This document shows, piece by piece, positions 6,188 to 11,065 of a stretch of 11,065 bases of DNA. The translations under genes and the position numbers were made by a program. Origin of the DNA: Chloroflexota bacterium (GTDB taxonomy: Bacteria > Chloroflexota > Limnocylindria > Limnocylindrales > CSP1-4); assembly GCA_027346765.1 (NCBI GenBank), contig DAIERN010000027.1, positions 1-11,065 of the forward strand, given 5' to 3'. How positions within the stretch are numbered: position 1 is the first letter of the stretch; each line of letters opens with the position of its first letter. The notes under the pieces are model-generated. The model did no database searches and was not told where the DNA came from. It was given only the letters and a program-made list of their open reading frames with translations.

Positions 6188-7092
6188 GCCGCTTCGTCGA
6201 CTAGCTCCAGCAGATCGGCACTGAGCTCTGCCGCGCGGTAGCGCATCAGGTTGTGGCCGGCGCCAGGAAAGGTACGGATCGTTGGTGCGGGTACGCCCCC
6301 GGCCGCGCGGGCGCGGACGACGTCGTCAAGCGCCAGCCGCCGCTCACGCAGCGTCTCGTCGTCGGCGGCGCCGCTCTCCGCCACCGCGATCAGGACCGGC
6401 GCCGCGACCCGCGCCAGGGCGACGCGTGGCCGGTAAGAGAACAGCGCCTCGACGCTGCCCCTTAGCGCGTGCGCTCGGACCACGGACGCGACGTGGCCGG
6501 CGTGCTTCTCATCGACCGCTGCCCGGGCGGCGCGCTCCTGGTCTGCGTCCCAGGTCGGTGGGTCGAAGTCCCGCCGGTCCGCGAGGTAGGCGGCCATCGA
6601 CGCCATCACCTCCGGCGGGTCGCCAATGGAGCGCTGGTAGTCGGCCGCGGTCATCCCGGTTGCTTCGCTGAGATCCTCGAAGCCGCCCTCGACCAGCGCC
6701 AGGCCCGCGACCGAGCGCGGCCGCAGGTTGGCCATCGTCACCGCGACGGCCGCGCCAAGACCGTGTCCCGCGACAACGGCGGGCGGCCCATCGAGGTCAG
6801 CCCCGTAGCCATTCGCGGACATCACCGTGAGCGCGTCGTAGGCGAGCGACTCGAGGTCGTACCCGGTCCGCGGCGATTCGGAAAGCCCGTGCCCGCGCAG
6901 GTCGAGCGCCAGCACCCGGGTCGCGGAACGCAGGCGGCGGGCAATCGGTGCCCAGGCCCAGGCGGTCGCCTGCAGTCCATGGATCAGCAGCAGCGGTGGT
7001 AGCGCGCCCCCGCCACCCCAGTCGAGGTAGTGCAGCCGATCGCCCGTGTCCATCGTGACCACCAGGGACTCCGGCTCGAATGGGCGCTCCAC
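6172..7092 (-). CDS. Alpha/beta-hydrolase-fold protein lacking the nucleophile serine
   Basis: From GTG 7090-7092 the protein has 306 residues and the order of an alpha/beta hydrolase. The oxyanion segment is LLLIHGLQATAWAW (HGL 38-40), the second strand ends DLRGHGLSESP (64-73), and the nucleophile elbow is AVVAGHGLGAAVAV. A cap region lies around 140-220, and the late histidine sits in PGAGHNLMRY (His280). Relatives have G-H-S-x-G at the elbow, but here residue 111 is Gly (codon GGT at 6762-6760), one base from the AGT serine codon. Possible acids after strand 7 are Glu239 or Asp244/245. The protein is otherwise intact, so it may be a non-catalytic family member, use another chemistry, or carry a sequence error. 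A longer start at 7116 would overlap the divergent promoter. The GTG is chosen because TATCCT lies exactly 6 nt upstream. No signal peptide. Confidence 0.82.
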   Translation of the reverse strand: MERPFEPESLVVTMDTGDRLHYLDWGGGGALPPLLLIHGLQATAWAWAPIARRLRSATRVLALDLRGHGLSESPRTGYDLESLAYDALTVMSANGYGADLDGPPAVVAGHGLGAAVAVTMANLRPRSVAGLALVEGGFEDLSEATGMTAADYQRSIGDPPEVMASMAAYLADRRDFDPPTWDADQERAARAAVDEKHAGHVASVVRAHALRGSVEALFSYRPRVALARVAAPVLIAVAESGAADDETLRERRLALDDVVRARAAGGVPAPTIRTFPGAGHNLMRYRAAELSADLLELVDEAAHQRS

Positions 7093-7109
7093 GTCCCTAG
7101 GATAGGAAC
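7093..7109. promoter_or_regulatory. 17-bp bidirectional leaderless promoter with overlapping -10 boxes
   Basis: The whole gap between two divergent GTG starts is 17 bp. It contains TAGGATA at 7098-7104. Read rightward, TAGGAT is followed by six bases and the GTG of the zincin. Read leftward, TATCCT is followed by six bases and the GTG of the alpha/beta hydrolase. The two TANNNT boxes overlap by five base pairs and neither gene has room for a leader or a properly spaced ribosome site. Both starts therefore predict leaderless transcripts from one shared, nearly symmetric element. Confidence 0.6.
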
Positions 7110-7547
7110 GTGCCAATCAGGCGCCGCGGCGGCCAGGCGCGTCGCCAGCCGTCGCGGCGAGTCGCCGTTCCGCCGCTCCGCGATGAATCGCATCGGCCGT
7201 TCGAGGATCTCGTCGCCGACGCGCTCGACGCGCTGCCTGACAACGTTCAGCGCCTCCTCGAGAACGTGGCGATAGTCATCGAAGACGAGCCGTCGCGCGA
7301 GCAGCTGGGCGAGACGGGGATGGCGCCGGGGCAGTCGCTGTACGGCCTGTACGAAGGCGTTTCGCCGGTCGTCTACGGCGCGGACTTCGCGCCCTTTCCG
7401 AACAAGATCACGCTCTTCCGACTGATCCTGGAGGAGGACTTCCCCGATCCGGCCGAGCTCGCCCGCGAGGTGCAGCGGACCGTGATCCACGAGCTGGGCC
7501 ACCACGCGGGCATCGGCGATCCGGACCTGCGCCGCCGTGGTTTGTAG
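7110..7547 (+). CDS. Minimal zincin-like metallopeptidase family protein (PF06262 type)
   Basis: This 145-residue protein carries the HExxH signature in VIHELGHHAGIGD: His127, Glu128 and His131, with His132 and Asp137 as candidate further ligands. Upstream are the family segments LPDNVQRLLENVAIVIEDEP (42-61), SLYGLYEGVS (76-85) and NKITLFRLILEEDF (98-111). These small soluble zincins are widespread in Actinobacteria and Chloroflexota. They bind zinc, but a physiological substrate is generally not known, and no signal peptide is present here. The first 25 residues are Arg-rich and poorly conserved in appearance, so a later start is possible. Still, GTG 7110 sits exactly 6 nt after a TAGGAT box and has no rival with a ribosome site. 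It is divergent from the alpha/beta hydrolase. The next gene lies 44 nt downstream in the same direction. Confidence 0.85.
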   Translation: MPIRRRGGQARRQPSRRVAVPPLRDESHRPFEDLVADALDALPDNVQRLLENVAIVIEDEPSREQLGETGMAPGQSLYGLYEGVSPVVYGADFAPFPNKITLFRLILEEDFPDPAELAREVQRTVIHELGHHAGIGDPDLRRRGL

Positions 7548-7553
7548 GCGCGC

Positions 7554-7586
7554 TACGATGACTCGCGCAACCGTCTGATTGGAGGG
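7554..7586 (+). promoter_or_regulatory. TACGAT box and GGAGGG ribosome site before the zinc-ribbon gene
   Basis: The 44-bp gap after the zincin stop contains TACGAT (7554-7559), a TANNNT match, and GGAGGG (7581-7586) five bases before ATG 7592. The ribosome site decides the start: a TTG three bases earlier is in frame but too close. No -35 is recognisable, so read-through from the zincin gene is equally possible. Confidence 0.4.
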
Positions 7587-7591
7587 ATTTG

Positions 7592-8209
7592 ATGCCGGGC
7601 TTCACGCCGTTCACCGACAACTACAGCGACCTGTCGGACGAGCGCGGCTACCAGTTCGAGTTCCGCTGCGACATCTGCGGCAGCGGCTACCGGAGCGAGT
7701 TCCAGCGCTCGGCGCTGGGCACTGCCAGCTCACTCCTGGGCGGTGCCAGCAACCTGGTCGGCGGCCTGTGGGGTGCGCGTAACGCGGCAGACACGATCAA
7801 GGACGTCACCGATCGTGGGGCGCGCGATGCCGCGCTGAAGAAGGCGGCGAACGAGATCATGCCGCTCTTCAAGCAATGCCCGCGCGACCATCGCTGGGTC
7901 GACGAGACGTGCTGGAACGAGGAGCGCGGGCTGTGCGTCAACGACGCCCCCAAGCTCGCGACGGAGATGGAGGCCGAGCGCGCCGCGGTCCAGCTCAACC
8001 AGATGCGCGAGGCGATGCAGAACACGACGCAGTTCAGCGGCGACACCTCGACGCGCACGACGGTCTGCACCAACTGTGGCAAGCCCGTGGGCTCGGAGAA
8101 GTTCTGCTCGAACTGCGGCACGCCGGTTGGCCTGGCCAAGTGCAAGAACTGCGGCAACGACATGGCGCCCGGCACCAGGTTCTGCGGCAATTGCGGCACG
8201 CCCGCCTAG
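7592..8209 (+). CDS. Multi-zinc-ribbon protein with glycine-rich hydrophobic insert, function unknown
   Basis: This 205-residue protein has 13 cysteines in pairs. An N-terminal finger is split: FRCDICGSGYR (Cys26, Cys29) is separated from KQCPRDHRW (Cys96), Cys107 and Cys115 by about 66 residues. That insert contains SLLGGASNLVGGLWGARNAAD (about 47-67), a Gly-xxx-Gly-like hydrophobic stretch that could form a helical hairpin or touch a membrane, and then a charged helical stretch. A linker follows (120-157), then two ribbons: VCTNCGKPVGSEKFCSNCG (Cys159, 162, 172, 175) and Cys184, 187, 198, 201 ending GNCGTPA. Ribbons of this form often end bacterial proteins as zinc-bound protein-interaction tails. 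ATG is fixed by GGAGGG. It converges on another multi-ribbon gene, separated by only 35 bp. The function is not recognised, and catalytic residues are not evident. Confidence 0.8.
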   Translation: MPGFTPFTDNYSDLSDERGYQFEFRCDICGSGYRSEFQRSALGTASSLLGGASNLVGGLWGARNAADTIKDVTDRGARDAALKKAANEIMPLFKQCPRDHRWVDETCWNEERGLCVNDAPKLATEMEAERAAVQLNQMREAMQNTTQFSGDTSTRTTVCTNCGKPVGSEKFCSNCGTPVGLAKCKNCGNDMAPGTRFCGNCGTPA

Positions 8210-8233
8210 CGCGCCCGCGCTACCGCCTTGCGG

Positions 8234-8262
8234 GGCGAGGGTCCCTAGGAGGCGAGGGTCCC
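8234..8262. repeat. 12-bp direct repeat at a convergent gene junction
   Basis: GGCGAGGGTCCC occurs at 8234-8245 and again at 8251-8262, five bases apart. The second copy encodes the last residues of the leftward zinc-ribbon gene and the first overlaps its TAG stop (8245-8247). This suggests a short local duplication. The 35-bp gap between the two convergent genes (8210-8244) otherwise holds only a weak CCGC-CTT-GCGG hairpin and no clear terminator. Confidence 0.6.
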
Positions 8263-8607
8263 GCACACGGTGCAGAAGCGAGCGCCCTCGGTGAGTGGCG
8301 CGCCACAGCCAGTGCACTTGCGCGATGTTGGTGGAGCGACGGCGGCGGTGACCGGCGGCGCGGCGCTGGCGGGCGGCGCGGCGGCGGCTGGCTGCTGCAG
8401 GTTCTGCCCCGGCTGAGTCGCCGCGGGTCCAGGCAGCGCTTGACCGCACTTGGGGCACGCCTTCCAGGCGAGGTCCTCGATCGTCGCGCTGCAGTTGGGG
8501 CAGCGCGCCGGCGCGAAGGGATCAGCCGCGCCACAGAACGGGCAGGCGGCGACGTCGCGCTCGATGTACTTGCCGCAGTGCGGGCAGGGATGCTTGTAGG
8601 TGGGCAT
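8245..8607 (-). CDS. Three-zinc-ribbon protein with Pro/Ala linker, function unknown
   Basis: This 120-residue protein consists of three four-cysteine zinc ribbons. The first has Cys8, 11, 22, 25 (CPHCGKYIERDVAACPFCG), the second Cys36, 39, 51, 54, and the third Cys98, 101, 112, 115 (KCTGCGAPLTEGARFCTVCG). Between the second and third lies a Pro/Ala/Gln-rich flexible linker (about 58-95). There is no catalytic domain, so it probably acts as a zinc-bound adaptor or scaffold, an inference from composition only. ATG 8605-8607 overlaps the stop of the upstream 422-residue gene in the form TGATG, so the two are translationally coupled and likely function together. The third ribbon resembles those of the convergent zinc-ribbon protein next door. 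No DNA-binding or membrane segment is apparent. Confidence 0.8.
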   Translation of the reverse strand: MPTYKHPCPHCGKYIERDVAACPFCGAADPFAPARCPNCSATIEDLAWKACPKCGQALPGPAATQPGQNLQQPAAAAPPASAAPPVTAAVAPPTSRKCTGCGAPLTEGARFCTVCGTLAS

Positions 8608-9875
8608 CAGTCTCCCTCAGTCTGGTCGGTGCCCGGCCACGGATTCGTCGCGCCGGGATTGGCCGCGTTCCACTTGATCACCTCGTCCAGGGCCGCCGTC
8701 CACGCGGCTTCGTCGGTGTGGATGAGCCGCCCGACAAAGCGCGCCCGCGCTGCCTGCAGCGACGGCAGCGCGGCGATGGCCAGCCGCTGGCGCTGGTTGC
8801 GCGCATCGGCCAGTGCCGCCTGGGGCAGATAGATGGCACTGCGCAGGAAGCGGCTGTCGATCAGGCACTCGGACACGTCGAAGACGGCTGCCTCGAGCGC
8901 GTCCCGCGCCCGGAAGAGGTAGGTCGCGTGGGCGCCTTCTGACACCAGCTCGAACGCGAGCAGGTCACCCGGCAGGCCAACCAGGAACCAGGCCATGTGC
9001 TCGCTCGGATCCAGCGGAGTCGCCGGGGCGAGGGCGATCCAGCGCGCCGCACCGGCACCACCGGTGGACTTGGCGACGAGGGCCGCGTAGGTCGCGGCGA
9101 AGGTTGGCTCGGAGAGGACGGCGCGCTCGATCGGGTTCCAGCCGTCGCCCAGCTCGGCGGGTCTGGTCGGCCGCCCGTCGACAAGCAGGCTGCCCGCCCG
9201 TTGTCGGTCGGCCAAGGGCAGATCCGGGGTGAGGCGGGCCACGATCGCGGCGGCATCGGCCAGCGCCCCATCGTGCAGCGTCGAGAAGCGCTGCGCTGTC
9301 CGGACCGTGTCCAATCCCAGCCCGGGCAGCTCGAAGGAGGTGCCGTCACGTCCGGGACGGTCGGCGGTCTTGATGGCGACCTTGCCCGTGGACTGATCGG
9401 GCCGCACGGCGGCGATGTCGGCGCGCCGCACCGCGCGCCACGGCCGGCGCTCGTCGAGCGGTATCAGCACGAAACCCCACGGGTGGAAGCAGAGCTGAGC
9501 GACACCGTGTTCGTTGCTTGCGGCGTACTCGACGAGTTCCAGTCGCTCCCCTTCCGGCAGCTCGACCAGGCGATCGGCCAGCATCTGGCGGGCACGCCGT
9601 TCACGCAACTCGCCGACGAGCGTCGCCAGGCCACTGCCCAGCTGTTCGGCCACGAGCCGCACCTGGCCACCACCCAGCACGAGCAGCACGCGGCCCTGGT
9701 CGACGGCGATCGTCTCGATGTCGCGGTAGGCCGCGCTCACGGGCGGTTGGCCCGCGATTGTGAGCGTGAACGCCTCCGAGCCAAGCTCCAGCCGGAACGC
9801 GCTCGGGCCGGTGTCGTGCGCGAGATTGCGTCCCAGGCCGGTCACCACGACCGGCGCGTCAGCTGTCGCCGCCAT
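8607..9875 (-). CDS. 422-residue protein of unknown function, possible PH-like N-terminal domain
   Basis: I do not recognise a named family. The N-terminal part (about 25-95) has alternating beta strands, FRLELGSEAFTLTIAG, then YRDIETIAVDQGRVLLVLGG, then VRLVAEQLGSGLATLVGELR. It ends in a helix, an order reminiscent of PH- or GRAM-like domains. A second strand-rich block (about 128-195) repeats the idea: QLCFHPWGFVLIPLDE, ADIAAVRPD and KVAIKTA, then a helix (LDTVRTAQRFSTLHDGALAD). The C-terminal half contains AMAWFLVGL-like strands (HMAWFLVGLPGDLLAFELVS), FRARDALEAAVFDVSECLIDSRFLR and a basic helical end with NPWPGTD. No signal peptide, transmembrane helix or enzyme motif is seen. Its stop overlaps the start of the three-ribbon gene (TGATG), making a two-gene unit. 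A TAAGAT box lies 8 nt before the ATG and no ribosome site is present. The PH-like reading is a guess from strand pattern. Confidence 0.75.
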   Translation of the reverse strand: MAATADAPVVVTGLGRNLAHDTGPSAFRLELGSEAFTLTIAGQPPVSAAYRDIETIAVDQGRVLLVLGGGQVRLVAEQLGSGLATLVGELRERRARQMLADRLVELPEGERLELVEYAASNEHGVAQLCFHPWGFVLIPLDERRPWRAVRRADIAAVRPDQSTGKVAIKTADRPGRDGTSFELPGLGLDTVRTAQRFSTLHDGALADAAAIVARLTPDLPLADRQRAGSLLVDGRPTRPAELGDGWNPIERAVLSEPTFAATYAALVAKSTGGAGAARWIALAPATPLDPSEHMAWFLVGLPGDLLAFELVSEGAHATYLFRARDALEAAVFDVSECLIDSRFLRSAIYLPQAALADARNQRQRLAIAALPSLQAARARFVGRLIHTDEAAWTAALDEVIKWNAANPGATNPWPGTDQTEGD

Positions 9876-9883
9876 CGCGCCCG

Positions 9884-9889
9884 ATCTTA
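9884..9889 (-). promoter_or_regulatory. TAAGAT -10-like box before the 422-residue gene
   Basis: On the minus strand TAAGAT ends 8 nt before ATG 9873-9875. This would give a leader of one or two bases, in line with the absence of a ribosome site. The spacing is slightly longer than the 6 nt seen at the other leaderless starts. Confidence 0.4.
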
Positions 9890-9919
9890 GCGACGGCAGC
9901 CCCGCGACCGCGGAGTGAG

Positions 9920-9949
9920 TTTGCGTCTTTGCGCAAGTAGTGAGAGAAT
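9920..9949 (+). promoter_or_regulatory. Candidate arsR-trxA promoter with overlapping ArsR operator
   Basis: TTGCG (9921-9925) and CGCAA (9932-9936) form an inverted repeat with a 6-bp spacer. TTGCGCAA (9929-9936) is itself a palindrome and TTTGCG is directly repeated at 9920 and 9928. TTGCGT (9921-9926) could be the -35 and GAGAAT (9944-9949) the -10, 17 bp apart. The transcript would then start about 3 nt before the arsR ATG. A dyad over the -35 is where an autoregulating ArsR repressor would bind. The divergent 422-residue gene starts only 45 bp away. Confidence 0.5.
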
Positions 9950-9958
9950 TGTGGCTCG

Positions 9959-10273
9959 ATGACGAGCCCTACCCTGACGCCGCTCAGCCCGATCAGCCGC
10001 GAGGACGACTTCCAGCGCACCGCCAACGTGGCGCGCGCCCTGGCCGATCCCAAGCGACTGTGCGTGCTCGAGACGCTGGCCACAGGTGAACGCTCGGTCA
10101 GCGAGCTCTCGCGTGACGTTGGCTGCCAGGTGCCCAACATGAGCCAACACCTTGGTGTGCTGCGCTCAGCCGGCCTGGTCGCCGCGCGACGCGAGGGAAC
10201 AACGATCTATTACCGATTGGCCGACACCCGAGTGATCGAGGCGTACCGGCTGATGCAGAACATCTCGCGCTGA
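9959..10273 (+). CDS. ArsR/SmtB-family winged-helix transcriptional repressor
   Basis: This 104-residue protein has the usual ArsR size. The winged helix runs ANVARALADPKRLCVLETLA, then SVSELSRDVGCQVPNMSQHL as the helix-turn-helix (about 46-65), GVLRSAGLVAARREG, and the wing TTIYYRLADTRV. Two cysteines are present, Cys35 in helix KRLCVLETL and Cys56 just before the recognition helix. Neither the ELCVCDL metal-thiolate motif of ArsR/CadC nor the C-terminal cysteine of sulfide/redox sensors such as SqrR and BigR is present. The C-terminal helix lacks the SmtB-type His/Asp metal site. The inducer is therefore unknown, and a thiol switch using Cys35 or Cys56 is only a possibility. It probably autoregulates through the dyad upstream. 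A thioredoxin gene starts 20 nt downstream in the same operon, which hints at redox control. Confidence 0.88.
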   Translation: MTSPTLTPLSPISREDDFQRTANVARALADPKRLCVLETLATGERSVSELSRDVGCQVPNMSQHLGVLRSAGLVAARREGTTIYYRLADTRVIEAYRLMQNISR

Positions 10274-10293
10274 ACGGGAGGAAAGGTCAAGGA

Positions 10294-10683
10294 ATGTCAG
10301 AAATCAAGGTCGCGACAGACGCCAATTTCCAGGAGCTGGTCCTGGGCAGCGATAAGCCCGTGGTGGTCGACTTCTGGGCCACCTGGTGCGGTCCCTGTCG
10401 CATGGTCGCGCCGGAGATGGAGAAGCTCGCCGCGAAGTACGACGGCACCGTCCAGGTCGTCAAGGTCGACGTCGACGCGAACCCCGTCCTGTCGCAGGCG
10501 TTCAACATCATGAGCATCCCAACGATCGCGTTCTTCCGACCGGGATCCGATCCGGCCGGCAAGCCGTATACACCTCAGGGAGTTGTCGGTTTCCGACCGC
10601 TCGAGCAGCTCGAGCAGCAGTTCGGACTGAAGCAGTTCCTGCCGGCTGAGAAGCCGGCCGACCAGTCGGCCCCCGCCGCCTGA
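10294..10683 (+). CDS. trxA: Thioredoxin
   Basis: This 129-residue thioredoxin reduces protein disulfides in the cytosol. The active site is FWATWCGPCR, with Cys32 and Cys35; the buried Asp26 of VVVDFW and cis-Pro76 in SIPTIAFF are both present. Compared with E. coli thioredoxin (about 109 residues) it has an insert around 83-96 (PGSDPAGKPYTPQG) between the last two strands and a Pro/Ala/Glu-rich tail (117-129). No signal peptide or lipobox is present. The ribosome site is GGAGGAAAGG (10277-10286) 7 nt before the ATG, and a second AAGGA touches the start codon. It lies 20 nt downstream of arsR and is followed by a strong terminator, so arsR-trxA forms a two-gene operon. No thioredoxin reductase gene is in the window. 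Confidence 0.95.
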   Translation: MSEIKVATDANFQELVLGSDKPVVVDFWATWCGPCRMVAPEMEKLAAKYDGTVQVVKVDVDANPVLSQAFNIMSIPTIAFFRPGSDPAGKPYTPQGVVGFRPLEQLEQQFGLKQFLPAEKPADQSAPAA

Positions 10684-10707
10684 CCTAGCAGTCCTCCCTC
10701 CTCCTCT

Positions 10708-10736
10708 GAGACCCCGGCCCCGTCCGCCGGGGTCTC
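10708..10736 (+). terminator. Strong stem-loop terminator after trxA
   Basis: GAGACCCCGGC (10708-10718) and GCCGGGGTCTC (10726-10736) form a perfect 11-bp stem with a 7-base loop, 24 nt after the trxA stop. The following bases, GTCGTTTCCG, have only a short T run, as is common in high-GC genomes. Because the stem is symmetric it could also stop leftward transcription. Confidence 0.85.
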
Positions 10737-10756
10737 GTCGTTTCCGACGGGCGAAC

Positions 10757-10798
10757 TTCGACCGTGCCGTGGGCTACGGCTGCCGCGGGACGGTCGAA
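10757..10798. repeat. Nested inverted repeat (hairpin 1)
   Basis: TTCGACCGT (10757-10765) pairs perfectly with ACGGTCGAA (10790-10798). Directly inside is a second hairpin, GCCGT-GGGCT-ACGGC (10766-10780), followed by nine unpaired bases. The result is a two-storey stem without a T tract, so it is not an ordinary terminator. Confidence 0.65.
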
Positions 10799-10848
10799 TA
10801 CGCCGGTTTCCAGCAGTCGGCCGACCCAGGTGGCGCGGTTTACGGCGA

Positions 10849-10881
10849 TTCCGGTCGTGCCACGGCAGGCGTGACCGGGAA
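10849..10881. repeat. Inverted repeat (hairpin 2)
   Basis: TTCCGGTCGTGC (10849-10860) pairs with GCGTGACCGGGAA (10869-10881). It makes twelve pairs, including two G-T wobbles, with one bulged G and an 8-base loop. Confidence 0.5.
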
Positions 10882-10898
10882 GGGCTCCTATATGCGGA

Positions 10899-10926
10899 CC
10901 GAATGCCCGGCTGCCGGTGCATTCGG
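10899..10926. repeat. Inverted repeat (hairpin 3)
   Basis: CCGAATGC (10899-10906) and GCATTCGG (10919-10926) pair perfectly. Inside, CCGG-CTG-CCGG extends the stem to twelve pairs with a single bulged T. It lies about 40 nt downstream of the stop of the leftward gene at 10966 and could end that transcript, although no U tract follows it leftward. Confidence 0.6.
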
Positions 10927-10965
10927 CCGTGGGACGAGAAACGCCCCGCCCGGCCCAGACGATCC

Positions 10966-11065
10966 TCAGCGAACGGCGAGCTTCCACGCGACGCGGAACC
11001 AGGCGTGCAGCCGGTCGATCGCCAGGTCGTCCCAGGTCTTGGGAGCGAAGCTGATCCAGTCCGGC
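10966..11065 (-). CDS. C-terminal end of an unidentified leftward gene
   Basis: Reading leftward from the right edge, a frame encodes 32 residues starting PDWISFAPKTWDDLAIDRL and ending HAWFRVAWKLAVR before TGA (10966-10968). The aromatic-rich composition and clean amphipathic pattern suggest a real protein end, not a shadow frame. I do not recognise the family, and the start is outside the window. No other reading of this stretch looks better. Confidence 0.55.
   Translation of the reverse strand, partial: PDWISFAPKTWDDLAIDRLHAWFRVAWKLAVR

Larger units (their letters stand above)
10737..10965. other. 229-bp non-coding segment rich in inverted repeats
   Basis: No gene with a believable protein product is seen between the trxA terminator and the stop of the leftward gene. 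The segment instead holds three separate hairpin-forming sequences (10757-10798, 10849-10881, 10899-10926) and a 10-bp palindrome GTCGGCCGAC (10816-10825). The A/T-containing motifs TATATG and GGTTTACGG are unlike the surrounding coding sequence. It may be a structured RNA, a 3' region of the leftward transcript, or a decayed mobile or repeat element. Confidence 0.5.

Noticed and set aside
7093..7116. Start of the alpha/beta hydrolase at 7116
   Set aside because: It would place the first codons across the divergent promoter and the zincin start. GTG 7092 has a TATCCT box six bases upstream.
7408..7620. Leftward small open frame across the end of the zincin gene
   Set aside because: Antisense to HExxH-coding sequence, with low-complexity Arg/Pro/Ser content and no initiation signal.
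10816..10825. GTCGGCCGAC palindrome as a regulator binding site
   Set aside because: It lies in a non-coding stretch far from any gene start, and such palindromes arise by chance in DNA this GC-rich.
10685..10987. Leftward 100-residue open frame spanning the region after trxA
   Set aside because: It runs through the trxA terminator and all three hairpins, overlaps the better-supported end of the leftward gene in another frame, and has an Arg/Thr/Pro-rich composition without domain-like pattern.

Overview
The window is very GC-rich, densely packed bacterial DNA with third-position G/C bias, many GTG starts, 4-bp start/stop overlaps and tail-to-tail overlapping genes. It shows no insertion sequences, CRISPR arrays, tRNAs or rRNAs. 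The gene mix (methylmalonyl-CoA mutase small subunit with MeaB, acyl-CoA oxidation enzymes, a minimal HExxH zincin, multi-ribbon zinc proteins) and apparently leaderless genes with TANNNT -10 boxes suggest a soil or freshwater Chloroflexota or Dormibacterota-like organism, or possibly an actinobacterium. This assignment is inference, since no phylogenetic marker is present.

Layout. 1-314 holds the C-terminal end of a class III nucleotide cyclase (+) abutting a TPR fragment (-); the junction looks broken or rearranged. 301-5377 is one leftward run: folE, a DinB-like protein with a long proline-rich repeat region, a cobalamin-binding mutase subunit, meaB, 3-hydroxyacyl-CoA dehydrogenase and acyl-CoA dehydrogenase. 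Gaps are at most 13 nt and three junctions overlap by 4 bp. A second candidate promoter lies just upstream of the mutase subunit. 5442-6187 is a rightward pair, an ABM-like monooxygenase and a hotdog thioesterase. 6172-7092 is a leftward alpha/beta hydrolase that lacks the nucleophile serine. It shares a 17-bp divergent promoter with a rightward minimal zincin (7110-7547). 7592-9875 carries a rightward glycine-rich zinc-ribbon protein converging on a leftward pair: a three-ribbon protein and a 422-residue protein of unknown function. 9959-10683 is an arsR-trxA operon with a likely operator and a strong terminator. 10737-10965 is non-coding and rich in inverted repeats, followed by the 3' end of an unidentified leftward gene.

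How the genes work together. The last four genes of the leftward operon fit short-chain acyl-CoA oxidation plus B12-dependent acyl-CoA carbon-skeleton rearrangement: MeaB protects the mutase, while the two dehydrogenases act on acyl-CoA and 3-hydroxyacyl-CoA. The mutase large subunit is not in the window. ArsR probably controls thioredoxin. The most unusual items are the overlapping bidirectional -10 element between two leaderless genes, the serine-less hydrolase, the zinc-ribbon cluster and the hairpin-rich non-coding segment.
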